A DNA stretch of 64,000 nt from Advenella sp. S44 (GCF_002810445.1 NZ_NEXS01000011.1:285756-349755), one strand, 5' to 3'. Shown: positions 43,824 to 53,009, numbered from the stretch's first letter. Notes: a model not told the origin generated them from the letters alone. A program made the numbers and translations.

Positions 43824-44831
43824 GTGAGAAAAAATCCGTTGAACCATAAGCACGTTACGAGATTGGCCAGCGCCACATTGCTTGCCTCTGTCATGGCGTT
43901 GCCGGCCGCCGCCGTTGCCGCCGACCCCGCCAGCTTTCCGGGCGATCGGCCCATCACGCTTGTAGTGCCTTATCCTCCAGGCGGCTCCAATGACACGTTC
44001 GCACGGGCCGTAGGCATGAAGCTGGGTACACTGCTTAAGACGACGGTTGTGATTGAGAATAAAGGCGGTGCCCGCGGCTCTATCGGCACCATGCAGGTTG
44101 CCCGCGCCAAGCCGGACGGCTACACACTGGCGGCCGTGTCCTCCAGTTTTACAACCAATGCCGCGATCCAGCCATCGTTGCCCTTTGATCCCATTGGCGA
44201 TCTGCGAGGCGTGGGCCTGATGGCCGAAGGCCCGTTTATTTTGGCCGTGCGCAAAACGCTCGGATTCAACAAGGTCAGCGATCTGCTTGAATATGCCAGA
44301 GCAAATCCGGGCAAACTCAATTATTCGTCTTCAGGTCCTGGCAGCAGCAACCAGTTTGCGACCGAAATGATGAACTCGCTAGCCAAAATAGACATGACGC
44401 ACGTTCCATTCAAGGGCATGGGGCCGGCAACAAATGCATTGATTGGCGATCAGGTCGATGTGTTGATCGCCAGCGGCCCGTCGCTGTTGCCGGCAGTAGG
44501 CACCGGCAAAGCCATTGCCCTGGGTGTGACCAGCAGCCAGAAAAGTGCGGTGGCGCCTGATTTGCCCACTATCGCAGACGACATACCCAACTACAACTTC
44601 AAGATCTGGTGGGGCATTCTGGCGCCCAAAGGCACACCCGACGCCATTGTGACAAAACTGAATGATGCGCTCAAACAGGTCACAGCCGATGCCGAACTCC
44701 AAAAATTCTTTGTCAGAGAGGGCGCAGAATCAGCGTATATGACGCCGGCCGATTTTGACAAGGAAATCGAAGAAAACATCACACTATGGAAAAACGTCGC
44801 CCGCGATAGCGATATTCATGTACAGAAATAG
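43824..44831 (+). CDS. Bug/TctC-family periplasmic solute-binding protein
   Basis: 335 residues from a GTG at 43824 with AGGAG upstream. It has a signal peptide (LASATLLASVMALPAAAVAA) and the family start FPGDRPITLVVPYPPGGSND, then ENKGGARGSIG and the pocket motif SSSGPGSSNQFATE. It lies between the CitE-like lyase and the CoA-transferase genes, so it probably captures the organic acid that the transferase activates. Confidence 0.9.
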   Translation: MRKNPLNHKHVTRLASATLLASVMALPAAAVAADPASFPGDRPITLVVPYPPGGSNDTFARAVGMKLGTLLKTTVVIENKGGARGSIGTMQVARAKPDGYTLAAVSSSFTTNAAIQPSLPFDPIGDLRGVGLMAEGPFILAVRKTLGFNKVSDLLEYARANPGKLNYSSSGPGSSNQFATEMMNSLAKIDMTHVPFKGMGPATNALIGDQVDVLIASGPSLLPAVGTGKAIALGVTSSQKSAVAPDLPTIADDIPNYNFKIWWGILAPKGTPDAIVTKLNDALKQVTADAELQKFFVREGAESAYMTPADFDKEIEENITLWKNVARDSDIHVQK

Positions 44832-44846
44832 ATACGGATCAGCTTT

Positions 44847-46043
44847 ATGACATCAACAGTTTCAGCAAATAATGAATTGCCTTTGGCCGGTATCCAGGTA
44901 TTGGATTTAAGCGCCTACATCGCCGGCCCCTATGGTTGCACATTGCTGTCCGACCTGGGTGCACAGGTGATCAAGATCGAACCGCCCGAGGGCGATAATC
45001 TGCGCAAATACCCCTCTACGCTGGAACATGAAAGCCGGGCGTTTATCGGCGTCAATCGTGGCAAGCGCGGGATCAGCATTGACCTGAAAACCCCGGAAGG
45101 CTACGACATCTTCTTGAAACTGGTGTGTAAGGCGGATGTCCTGGTGCATAATTTCCGACCCAAGGTTCCGGCCCGCCTGAAAATTGACTACCAAGCCTTA
45201 TCACAACTGAATCCGAAACTGGTTTACTGCGCCATGACCGGTTATGGTTCGGCCGGCCCCATGGCCGACAATGCCGGATATGATCAGGTGCTGCAAGCCA
45301 TGTCAGGTATTTGCGACTCACAGGGGATGGGCAAAGCCGGGCCGGAAATTGTCTATGGCTCTGTTGTTGATTTCTACGCCAGTGCGATGATCGCCAATAG
45401 CGTCAATGCGGCGCTGTTTAAGCGGGAGCGCACCGGCCAGGGCTCGTATGTGGAAGTCTCACTACTTGCCAGCGCGCTGACCATGCAGTCCACGCGCCTG
45501 GTCTGGGCAGAAGGCGAGCCGAAGAATATCGAACGCGATATGCGCTCGGGTGGCATCACCGGCATCCATCCGACGAAGAACGGGTTCATTTATCTGTCGG
45601 CCAATACCCCGCACTTCTGGGAAGCACTGTGCACTTTGCTGGGCCTGCAGTGGCTGGCGACGGACGCACGCTACGACACGGTGCGCAAGCGCGCCGAACA
45701 TGCCAACATCATCATCCCCATCATAAGAAATGCGCTCCAACAACGCAGCGCGTCAGAGTGGGAAGCGCATTTTGGCACCCGGGTGCCTTGCGCCATGGTC
45801 AGACCGGTTGATGATATGTTCGAACACCCGCAGGTACTGGCCGAAGGCCTGGTGCGCGAATTTTCACACAGCAAAATCGGTAAATACAAGAGCATTACCG
45901 GCCTGATTAAAATGGATCACGCGGCCTGCGCCACGGAACGGGCGGCGCCCGATTTCGGGGAACACACGAGCGAGTTACTGTCGGAATACGGGTATTCAGC
46001 AAAAGATATCAATACCCTCCTAAAACATGGCATCGTGCGCTGA
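44847..46043 (+). CDS. Class III (CaiB/BaiF) CoA-transferase
   Basis: 398 residues with the family layout: LPLAGIQVLDLSAYIAGPYG, LGAQVIKIEPPEGD, VNRGKRGISIDLK, and the putative catalytic Asp in GSVVDFYASAMIAN. These enzymes move CoA between organic acids. The product would be the CoA ester cleaved by CitE after hydration by the enoyl-CoA hydratase encoded downstream, a pattern seen in itaconate and related dicarboxylate routes. Substrate assignment is inference. Confidence 0.88.
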   Translation: MTSTVSANNELPLAGIQVLDLSAYIAGPYGCTLLSDLGAQVIKIEPPEGDNLRKYPSTLEHESRAFIGVNRGKRGISIDLKTPEGYDIFLKLVCKADVLVHNFRPKVPARLKIDYQALSQLNPKLVYCAMTGYGSAGPMADNAGYDQVLQAMSGICDSQGMGKAGPEIVYGSVVDFYASAMIANSVNAALFKRERTGQGSYVEVSLLASALTMQSTRLVWAEGEPKNIERDMRSGGITGIHPTKNGFIYLSANTPHFWEALCTLLGLQWLATDARYDTVRKRAEHANIIIPIIRNALQQRSASEWEAHFGTRVPCAMVRPVDDMFEHPQVLAEGLVREFSHSKIGKYKSITGLIKMDHAACATERAAPDFGEHTSELLSEYGYSAKDINTLLKHGIVR

Positions 46044-46246
46044 TACTGAAATTGCTTCGTGACAAGGTCACGGTAGCCGACTCTCTTTCCCGACTGGAAC
46101 AGCCGTTTAATCCCAACATATAGGATAACCATTCTATTTCTTGAATAAAAAATAAAATTGCATATAATGAAAAGCCGTCGAGAAATTGTGGTTCCAGTTC
46201 GGATTTTTAAAACTCAGAACCCAAAGCGTCATTACTTGAGATTTTC

Positions 46247-47041
46247 ATGGACAAAACCCTGCTCAAAGGCCTGGGGCTATTTGAAATCATCTGCGCTCAG
46301 GAAGATCAACCCAATACGATTGATGACCTTGCCGTTGCAGCCGGGCTGACCAGGAGCAACACGCACCGCACCCTGCAGACTCTGATCGCGGCCGGGTACG
46401 TGGAAAAAAGCAGCCATTCAGGCGGCTACAAACCGACTCTGAAAGTCTTTGAGCTGGCAGCACAACGACTTGCCCGGCTGGATGTGCGCAAAATTGCCAC
46501 TCCACTCATGCGCCGCGTCGCCCAGCACACACGGGAGACCGTGCATCTTTCTGTTTTAGACCAGCTTGATGTCATTTACATAGACAAAATTGACAGCCCG
46601 AATCCAGTTCGCGCCTATTCCATTATTGGCGGGCGCGCGCCGGCACATGCGGTAGCGACCGGCAAGGCCATGCTCGCTTTCCAGAGTGATGAATATCTCA
46701 ACCGCCATACGGCCGACCTCATCCGTCATACCGAGAACACCCTCACCTCACTGACCGCACTCAAAGAAGAACTGGCCAATATTGCGCGCGCCGGTTTTGC
46801 CATCAACCGGGGAGAGTGGCGCAGCAATGTGGGAGGAATCGCCGCGCCGATCTTTGACGGGCACAACAAGGTCATCGCCGCGCTCGGGATCTCGGGGCCG
46901 CTGGAAAGACTGACTATCGAGAATATGAAACGGTGGTCGCCGCTGGTGCTGGCGGCTGCCCGCGACATTTCCGGCGAGGCAGGATATGTCCCCGCCATTT
47001 CAACGAATCAAACGAATACGAACCCCTCTGTGAGCCAATAA
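46247..47041 (+). CDS. IclR-family transcriptional regulator
   Basis: 264 residues with a winged helix (NTIDDLAVAAGLTRSNTHRTLQTL) and an IclR effector domain (ETVHLSVLDQLDVIYIDKI; AVATGKAMLAFQ). The 200-bp gap before it suggests its own promoter. It lies within the CitE-CoA-transferase-hydratase set and is the likely regulator of it, with the palindrome at 42871-42893 as possible operator. Confidence 0.87.
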   Translation: MDKTLLKGLGLFEIICAQEDQPNTIDDLAVAAGLTRSNTHRTLQTLIAAGYVEKSSHSGGYKPTLKVFELAAQRLARLDVRKIATPLMRRVAQHTRETVHLSVLDQLDVIYIDKIDSPNPVRAYSIIGGRAPAHAVATGKAMLAFQSDEYLNRHTADLIRHTENTLTSLTALKEELANIARAGFAINRGEWRSNVGGIAAPIFDGHNKVIAALGISGPLERLTIENMKRWSPLVLAAARDISGEAGYVPAISTNQTNTNPSVSQ

Positions 47042-47043
47042 CT

Positions 47044-47163
47044 ATGAAGCAAGAAACCACGCTGCAAGGCGTAAAAATACGCATCGCTGTCCGCCCGCCG
47101 CGACTGGGCCAACACAACGAACAGGTCCTGTCGCGCATGACTACACAGGGAGAGAATGCATGA
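47044..47163 (+). pseudogene. Remnant of the C-terminal end of a class III CoA-transferase
   Basis: A 39-codon frame from ATG 47044 to TGA 47163. Its middle, IRIAVRPPRLGQHNEQVL, matches the C-terminal signature of CaiB/BaiF transferases (PPrLGeHneeVL), which the intact transferase upstream shows only in a diverged form. Its stop overlaps the next ATG by 4 bp, as real operon partners do. It looks like the tail of a second transferase gene whose body was deleted, possibly when iclR was inserted. Whether it is translated is unknown. Confidence 0.6.
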
Positions 47164-47888
47164 ACGAGCCTTTACTTATTGAACGACGGGAGCAGTCATG
47201 GATTTTCACCCTGAACCGGCCCGAGAAAATGAATGCCCTGTCGCCTGCCCTGGTGCAGGCTCTGACTGAAGGAATACAGCAGGCTCATCAGGAAAATATT
47301 TCACTCTTGGTATTCCGGGGCAATGGCAAAAACTTTTGCGCGGGGTTTGACTTTAGCGATCTGGAAACGGCAAGCGAGGGCGACCTGTTGCGGCGAATCG
47401 TGCAGATTGAAATCATGCTGGACCTGCTGGCAACCTCGCCTGCCATGACACTGGCCTTATGTCACGGACGTAATTTTGGCGCCGGCGCCGATCTTATTGC
47501 TTCATGCAAGCGCCGTATTGCGGCCAATGGCACGACGTTTCGCTTTCCAGGCATCAAATTCGGACTGATCCTGGGTACACGCCGCTTTCAGAATATTGTG
47601 GGCACACAGAACGCGCTGGAAATTCTGTCAAGTACACGCACGATTGATGCCGAAGAGGCGCTCAAAACAGGATTCATGCAGACCTTGCAGGATCAAGCTG
47701 ACTGGCAGGGCATCATCGAACAGGCGGAAACCGATAACGCGATCTTGTCCGACATCACGCGCCAAAATCTATACAGAGTGCTGTACGGCCAGGCGGAATC
47801 GGACGAGAACCTGGCCGCGCTGGTTCGTTCTGCAGCAGCGCCGGGCCTAAAGGATCGTATCCGCGCCTACCTGAAACCGGCTCAGTAA
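47160..47888 (+). CDS. Enoyl-CoA hydratase/isomerase (crotonase) family protein
   Basis: 242 residues with crotonase motifs: FRGNGKNFCAGFDFSDLE (first oxyanion-hole strand) and HGRNFGAGADLIASCKRRIA (second). No obvious pair of catalytic Glu residues is kept, so isomerase or decarboxylase-like chemistry is also possible. It probably acts on the CoA ester made by the upstream transferase and feeds the CitE-like lyase. AGGGAGA precedes its ATG. Confidence 0.8.
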   Translation: MNEPLLIERREQSWIFTLNRPEKMNALSPALVQALTEGIQQAHQENISLLVFRGNGKNFCAGFDFSDLETASEGDLLRRIVQIEIMLDLLATSPAMTLALCHGRNFGAGADLIASCKRRIAANGTTFRFPGIKFGLILGTRRFQNIVGTQNALEILSSTRTIDAEEALKTGFMQTLQDQADWQGIIEQAETDNAILSDITRQNLYRVLYGQAESDENLAALVRSAAAPGLKDRIRAYLKPAQ

Positions 47889-48379
47889 CCTGAGGCCACA
47901 TCAGGAACCCACCGGACTGACGAATGCGCTTCCCAACTGGCGTCAAAGTAGTCCCACAGGCGGACTCCCCCCACGAAGCGCGCCAAAAAAAGCCCTGGCT
48001 CTTTAAGAGCCAGGGCGCAAAAGTACGATGGATAGGTGAATATCACTCGTACGGAGCGTATTCTATACAAAACAACGCAGATTACCGGCGCGTTGTAACA
48101 CCTATTTAGCATTTTTTGTAAATAATGCAATCAACATTGTCATTTACACACCACAGGTTAATTTTTGAAATGACTGATTACGCGATTTTAACGAAATGTG
48201 GTCATTTGGCGCGGTATTTTCAAGCCGGTCGCGCCTGCTCATCAAGGCCTCAATACCCGGGCGCGTAAGCGGGCGGCAGCTGCATTTGTACCGGAATGCC
48301 GTAGACCAATGCTTCGCTAATAAACGCCGTGCTCTGTTTGGTTTTGAAGCAATTTAACGCCGGTTTCATTTGAGCACTT
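47889..48379. other. Intergenic region with a minus-strand hairpin
   Basis: 491 bp between the crotonase and gntR stop codons (tail to tail). Its only strong feature is the intrinsic terminator at 47985-48016. The stretch 48016-48130 on the minus strand could give a short terminated RNA (a TATAGAAT box lies near 48060), but no promoter is convincing. The rest is AT-rich and shows no coding potential. Confidence 0.4.
47985..48016 (-). terminator. Rho-independent terminator (minus strand)
   Basis: Perfect 10-bp arms GCCCTGGCTC (47992-48001) and GAGCCAGGGC (48007-48016) around TTTAA, followed on the minus strand by seven T residues (47991-47985). It faces the gntR transcript but lies more than 360 bp past its stop codon, so it either ends a long untranslated tail or a separate short RNA. 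Confidence 0.8.
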
Positions 48380-49111
48380 TCAGTCTTTTGCGATGTATTC
48401 GTATTTGGCAGTATTGACCCTCGTCTGGCGCCACTCCACAGGCCTATCCTGATATGTGTAGGCGGTGCGATCGATCAATAGCAGTGGCGTCGCCTGAGCG
48501 ATCTCCAGCCAGTCGGCAACAGCGCTATCGGCCACACACACACTGAGCTTTTCCCGGGTGTCGATAATATTGATACCAAAATTATTCTGATAAAAGTTAT
48601 ATAGCGTGCTTGATCGCTCTGCCAGGCTTTTCTCTGTCAGTGTCGCAAAAAGAATTTCCGGCACCTGGATCTCGTCGATCATGACCAGATCGTTATTGAG
48701 GCTTAGTAAATTGAAAAAATGGAACACGCTTGCGTCTTTGGGTAGTTGCAACCGTTCGCTGGCCTCGCGTGTTGCCTTGCGCCGACGAAATTTCAATAGA
48801 CGTGTTGTGGGATAGGATTTGAAACCATCCTTGCGCTGGATCCGGAAGAACTTGAAAAAATGCTGATCACTCTCGTGCGTGGCTACGAACGTGCCGCGTC
48901 CCTGGTGACGGATCAGAATATGTTCGCTGACCAGTTCGTCGACCGCCTTGCGCAGCGTACCGATAGAGACACCGAACTTTTCGGCCAGCTGATTCTCAGG
49001 CGGAATGGCCTGACCACGCACCCATTCGCCGCTGGCCAGCGCTGCGAGCAGCGACTGCTTGACTGCGAAATAAAGGGGAGTTCCCGGCAAAAAGAAATCT
49101 TTGTTGTTCAT
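48380..49111 (-). CDS. GntR-family regulator, HutC subfamily
   Basis: 243 residues from ATG 49111. It has a winged helix (IPPENQLAEKFGVSIGTLRKAVDEL, then IRHQGRGTFVATH) and a UTRA ligand domain. It is divergent from the UxaA-family lyase operon across 195 bp containing repeated motifs, so it is the probable repressor of that operon. Weak ribosome site. Confidence 0.86.
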   Translation of the reverse strand: MNNKDFFLPGTPLYFAVKQSLLAALASGEWVRGQAIPPENQLAEKFGVSIGTLRKAVDELVSEHILIRHQGRGTFVATHESDQHFFKFFRIQRKDGFKSYPTTRLLKFRRRKATREASERLQLPKDASVFHFFNLLSLNNDLVMIDEIQVPEILFATLTEKSLAERSSTLYNFYQNNFGINIIDTREKLSVCVADSAVADWLEIAQATPLLLIDRTAYTYQDRPVEWRQTRVNTAKYEYIAKD

Positions 49112-49128
49112 AGGTGGCAAATTTTAAA

Positions 49129-49237
49129 TGACTTGCATGAATGATGCCACGGCTTTCGCCTTTGACGCCAGCAGAATTCACGCCTTTCCGTTTTCTAAAT
49201 ATTCATATAGATGATATAGTTGACTTGAATGAATATT
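49129..49237. promoter_or_regulatory. Operator candidates between gntR and the UxaA-family operon
   Basis: TGACTTG[C/A]ATGAAT occurs at 49129-49142 and 49221-49234 as a near-perfect 14-bp direct repeat. AATATTCAT (49198-49206) and ATGAATATT (49229-49237) form a 9-bp inverted repeat. One copy is 18 bp from the gntR start and the other about 75 bp from the operon start, as expected for a divergent regulator. Binding by this GntR is inference. Confidence 0.5.
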
Positions 49238-49306
49238 GCATTTATTATTTATTGAAAATCGCTACGCAATCGAACTCATATCAATTGTCAATTTAAGGAG
49301 AAAACG

Positions 49307-49588
49307 ATGATCCATGCCGTACTGCATGATTCAAAGGACACCGTTGCCGTTGCCGTCGTCGAAGGCATTACCGCCGGAATGGAACTGAGCTGCTGGAATA
49401 TGGAAGAAGACAAAATCATTACTGTCAAAGCCACCCAGGACATCCCTATCGGACACAAAGTGGCGCTGGTAGACATGAAAGATGGCGATACTGTCTTCAA
49501 ATACAGCGTCGATATCGGCAAAGTGGTGGCTCCCATCAGCGCCGGCGACCACGCCCACGTGCATAACATCAAAACCAAGCGCTGGTAA
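49307..49588 (+). CDS. UxaA-family lyase small subunit (SAF domain), SuyA-like
   Basis: 93 residues forming a SAF domain (VAVVEGITAGMELSCWN; ATQDIPIGHKVALVDMK; GDHAHVHNIKT), the N-terminal part of altronate/galactarate dehydratases encoded here as a separate protein. Sizes of this and the next protein (about 10 and 42 kDa) match the SuyA and SuyB subunits of (2R)-sulfolactate sulfo-lyase, which belong to this family. An altronate dehydratase role is the alternative. GGAG precedes ATG 49307. Confidence 0.75.
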   Translation: MIHAVLHDSKDTVAVAVVEGITAGMELSCWNMEEDKIITVKATQDIPIGHKVALVDMKDGDTVFKYSVDIGKVVAPISAGDHAHVHNIKTKRW

Positions 49589-49648
49589 GCACGGCAAACG
49601 CATTGCCGCAACCGCTATCGACTGAGAACTTACAGCAAGGATTTACTC

Positions 49649-50824
49649 ATGGCCATTATTGATTCAAACACCACATTTCGCGGATACAAAAGAGACAACG
49701 GGCGCGTCGGGATACGCAATCACGTTGTGATTCTGCCTGTTGACGATATCTCCAATGCAGCGGTGGAAGCTGTTGCCAACAACATCAAGGGCACAATCGG
49801 CATCCCTCACCCTTACGGCCGGTTGCAATTTGGCGCCGACCTGGACCTGCACTTTCGCACGCTGATTGGCACAGGATGCAACCCCAACGTGGCTGCTGTC
49901 GTCGTCATCGGCATTGAAGAGGGCTGGACCAAAAAAGTGGTCGATGCCATCGCGCAAACCGGCAAACCGGTAGCCGGCTTTAGCATCGAGCTGCATGGCG
50001 ATCACGACACGATTATGCGCGCGTCCAAAAAAGCCAAGGAATTTGTGCATTACGCCACGGCGCTGGAGCGTGTTGAATGCCCCATTTCCGATTTATGGGT
50101 CTCTACAAAATGTGGTGAATCGGACACCACATCAGGCTGTGGCGCCAACCCGACGGTGGGTGACGCCTTTGACAAGCTATATGCCACCGGCAACACACTT
50201 GTGTTTGGTGAAACCTCCGAGCTGACCGGCGGTGAGCAAATCGTGGCCGCCCGCTGTGCCAACGACAAAGTGCGCGAAGACTTCATGTTCATGTTCAATC
50301 GCTATCAGGACATGATCAATCGCTGGAAAACGTCTGATCTGTCCGAATCGCAACCCACCAAGGGCAATATCGCAGGCGGCCTGACCACGATTGAAGAAAA
50401 GGCATTGGGCAATATCCAGAAAATCGGCAAAAAATGCATGGTGGACGGTGTGCTGGACAAGGCGGAAATGCCCACTGGCAAGGGCCTGTGGTTCATGGAT
50501 TCCTCGTCGGCTGCCGCCGAAATGGTTACACTTTGCGCGGCTTCGGGCTATGCGGTGCACTTTTTCCCCACCGGCCAGGGCAACGTCATCGGCAATCCGA
50601 TACTCCCTGTCATCAAAATATGCGCTAACCCGCGTACAGTCAGAACCATGTCGGAACACGTTGACGTGGACACCTCTGGCCTGCTGCAGCGTGAAATCAA
50701 CCTGGATCAGGCAGGAGACAAACTGCTCGAATGCATGCTGGCAACCGCCAACGGTCGCTGGACATCTGCCGAAGCACTGGGTCATCGCGAATTTGTCCTG
50801 ACACGGCTATTTGAGAGCGCCTAA
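49649..50824 (+). CDS. UxaA-family lyase large subunit, SuyB-like
   Basis: 391 residues corresponding to the C-terminal part of altronate/galactarate dehydratases: [39 protein letters not shown], a metal-type Cys region ([15 protein letters not shown]), and [17 protein letters not shown]. It works with the SAF subunit 60 bp upstream. If it is SuyB, it removes sulfite from (R)-sulfolactate to give pyruvate; if UxaA-like, it dehydrates a sugar acid. The neighbouring hydroxyacid dehydrogenase favours a hydroxyacid substrate. Confidence 0.8.
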   Translation: MAIIDSNTTFRGYKRDNGRVGIRNHVVILPVDDISNAAVEAVANNIKGTIGIPHPYGRLQFGADLDLHFRTLIGTGCNPNVAAVVVIGIEEGWTKKVVDAIAQTGKPVAGFSIELHGDHDTIMRASKKAKEFVHYATALERVECPISDLWVSTKCGESDTTSGCGANPTVGDAFDKLYATGNTLVFGETSELTGGEQIVAARCANDKVREDFMFMFNRYQDMINRWKTSDLSESQPTKGNIAGGLTTIEEKALGNIQKIGKKCMVDGVLDKAEMPTGKGLWFMDSSSAAAEMVTLCAASGYAVHFFPTGQGNVIGNPILPVIKICANPRTVRTMSEHVDVDTSGLLQREINLDQAGDKLLECMLATANGRWTSAEALGHREFVLTRLFESA

Positions 50825-50888
50825 AACGGGACGGCCGGCATAAAAAAAACGGGCCGGCCGCCAATCACAATCGTGGAGGAGACACCCC

Positions 50889-51887
50889 ATGAAGCATAGT
50901 CACAACGCAACAAAACGCAGCATACTTAAACTCGCAGTGTTGTCATTGTTCTGCACAGGGACCGCGATTGTGGTCCCTTCGGCACAGGCTGAATGGAAAC
51001 CGGATCAATATATTACCTATATCGTGCCGTTTGCCCCGGGCGGTCTGACCGATGTTGCCGCCCGCATGGTCGCCAAGGGCGTGGGCGATAAAACCGGCTG
51101 GAATATTGTGGTGAACAACAAGGCCGGCGCCAACGCCAACCTGGGCGCATCGGAAGCGGCCCGTGCCAAACCGGACGGCACAACCTGGCTGGCTATTACC
51201 ATGACGCATGCCGTCAACAAGACCCTGTTCGGGCAAAAGGCCGGTTACGACATTGAAAATGATTTTGTCCCCGTCGCCAAAATCGCCTCCTCTGCCATCA
51301 TGGTCGTGGTGCCGCAAAACAGCCCCATCAAAACCCTGCAGGACCTGATAGACACCGCCAAGAACAAAACGCTGAACGTAGGCAGCAGCGGTACCGGTAC
51401 GCCTCCGCATATCGCCATGGCACTGTTCCAGGACCTGACAAAAACCAAAATGACGCATATCCCGTATAAAGGCGGCGCGCCCTCCATGATCGATCTGATT
51501 GGCGGCCAGCTGGATGTTGTGTTCTCCAACTATCCTGAGTCTTTGCCTTATGTACAACAAGGCAAGTTGCGGGCGCTGGCGCTCACAGCCGACAAACGCT
51601 CTGCTGCCGTGCCGGACGTGCCAACCACTGCAGAAGCAGGAATGCCCAAACTGATGGTTGACAACTTCACTGGCCTTTTAGCGCCCAAAGGCACAGACCC
51701 GGCCCTGATCAAGCAGATAAGCGAGCAGGTCACCGGCGTCGTGGGCGAAAAAGCCATGGGTGAGCAACTGATCAAGCTCGGTTTCATCCCCGATCCAATG
51801 GGGCCAGACCAATTCAAAACCTATCTGCATGACCAGATTGGGAAACTGGCCAAAACGATCAAAGACGCAGACATCAAAGTCAATTAA
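50889..51887 (+). CDS. Bug/TctC-family periplasmic solute-binding protein
   Basis: 332 residues from ATG 50889 with GGAGGAG upstream. Signal peptide (LKLAVLSLFCTGTAIVVPSA) then WKPDQYITYIVPFAPGGLTDV, NNKAGANANLGASEAARAKP and SSGTGTPPHIAMALF. It is encoded between the lyase and dehydrogenase genes, so it likely captures the same hydroxy- or sulfo-acid. No TctAB genes nearby. Confidence 0.9.
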   Translation: MKHSHNATKRSILKLAVLSLFCTGTAIVVPSAQAEWKPDQYITYIVPFAPGGLTDVAARMVAKGVGDKTGWNIVVNNKAGANANLGASEAARAKPDGTTWLAITMTHAVNKTLFGQKAGYDIENDFVPVAKIASSAIMVVVPQNSPIKTLQDLIDTAKNKTLNVGSSGTGTPPHIAMALFQDLTKTKMTHIPYKGGAPSMIDLIGGQLDVVFSNYPESLPYVQQGKLRALALTADKRSAAVPDVPTTAEAGMPKLMVDNFTGLLAPKGTDPALIKQISEQVTGVVGEKAMGEQLIKLGFIPDPMGPDQFKTYLHDQIGKLAKTIKDADIKVN

Positions 51888-51901
51888 ACCACAAATGGAA
51901 T

Positions 51902-52849
51902 ATGGCCGTTAACATGAGCAACACAATCGTCATCTCTGAATTCATGGACGAACCGGCAGTGGAACGCCTGCGCCAGGTGGCGCAGGTGGACTATCGACCG
52001 GAACTTGTCGATAACCCGGAAACGCTGTGTCAGAGCCTGAGCGATGCCTCTGCCCTGATTGTGCGCAATCGCACCCAGGTCAATGCCGAACTGCTGGCGA
52101 ACGCCCCACACTTGCGGGTCGTCGGCAGACTGGGTGTGGGACTGGATAATATCGATATGGAGCTGTGCGCAGAAAAGGACATCATGGTCTACCCTGCGGT
52201 GGGCGCCAATGCCCAGGCGGTGGCCGAGTATGTGATTGCCACCACATTCGTGTTGCTGCGCGGCGCCTACATGGCCAGTAGCCAGGTAAGGGCGGGAAAT
52301 TGGCCGCGGCCTCAGTTAAACCATGGCCTGGAAGTGGCCGGACGCACATTGGGCCTGGTCGGATTTGGAGGCATAGGCAGGCTCACCGCGACACTGGCCA
52401 GCGCGCTGGGCATGAAGATTGCAGCGTATGACCCCATGATCAATACCAACAGCCCGATCTGGGCTGAAACCGGCGCAACGCCGATGTCGCTGGACGATCT
52501 GCTGCAACACAGCGATGTGATCAGCCTGCACACGCCTTTGACAAAGGAGACCCGGCATTTGCTCAATGCCCGTCGTATCGGCCTGATGAAAGAGAACGCA
52601 GTCCTGATTAACACCTCGCGTGGAGGGATTGTGGATGAACAGGCGCTGGTGGCTGCCCTGCAGGCGGGCAAACTACGCGGCGCGGCCCTGGATGTGTTCG
52701 AAGATGAGCCGGTCAAAGCGGACAATAACCTGCCCGATATGCCAAACCTGATGTTGACGCCGCATATTGCCGGCTTGACAGAAGAAGCTAATGAGCGGGT
52801 GTCGAGTGTGATTGCGGAGAAGGTGATGGCGTATTTGAAGGGTAAATAA
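51902..52849 (+). CDS. D-isomer-specific 2-hydroxyacid dehydrogenase (SlcC-like)
   Basis: 315 residues (or 311 from ATG 51914). It has the NAD motif GLVGFGGIGRLTATLA, the Arg region LINTSRGGIVDE, the Glu in VFEDEPV, and the His in LTPHIAG. The family includes SlcC, (S)-sulfolactate dehydrogenase, which works with SuyAB by turning (S)-sulfolactate into sulfopyruvate. A ComC partner needed to make the R isomer is not in the window. General hydroxyacid dehydrogenase activity is certain; the sulfolactate role is a context-based suggestion. Confidence 0.8.
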   Translation: MAVNMSNTIVISEFMDEPAVERLRQVAQVDYRPELVDNPETLCQSLSDASALIVRNRTQVNAELLANAPHLRVVGRLGVGLDNIDMELCAEKDIMVYPAVGANAQAVAEYVIATTFVLLRGAYMASSQVRAGNWPRPQLNHGLEVAGRTLGLVGFGGIGRLTATLASALGMKIAAYDPMINTNSPIWAETGATPMSLDDLLQHSDVISLHTPLTKETRHLLNARRIGLMKENAVLINTSRGGIVDEQALVAALQAGKLRGAALDVFEDEPVKADNNLPDMPNLMLTPHIAGLTEEANERVSSVIAEKVMAYLKGK

Positions 52850-53009
52850 CGAAAACAGTTGTACTGACGGTCTGTTGCGCCGCCACTCATGTGAATTAGG
52901 CAGGCCAGAAATCACAGACAACGGCAAAAATACCAATAACTCAAATACCGACCAAGCCGCTATAATGACAGAAATACTAAGAAATTCAATTCGTTATAAT
53001 GGAGACGAT

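Noticed and set aside
47882..48130. 82-residue minus-strand open frame over the terminator at 47985
   Set aside because: It runs through a strong terminator hairpin, lacks a ribosome site and resembles no domain.
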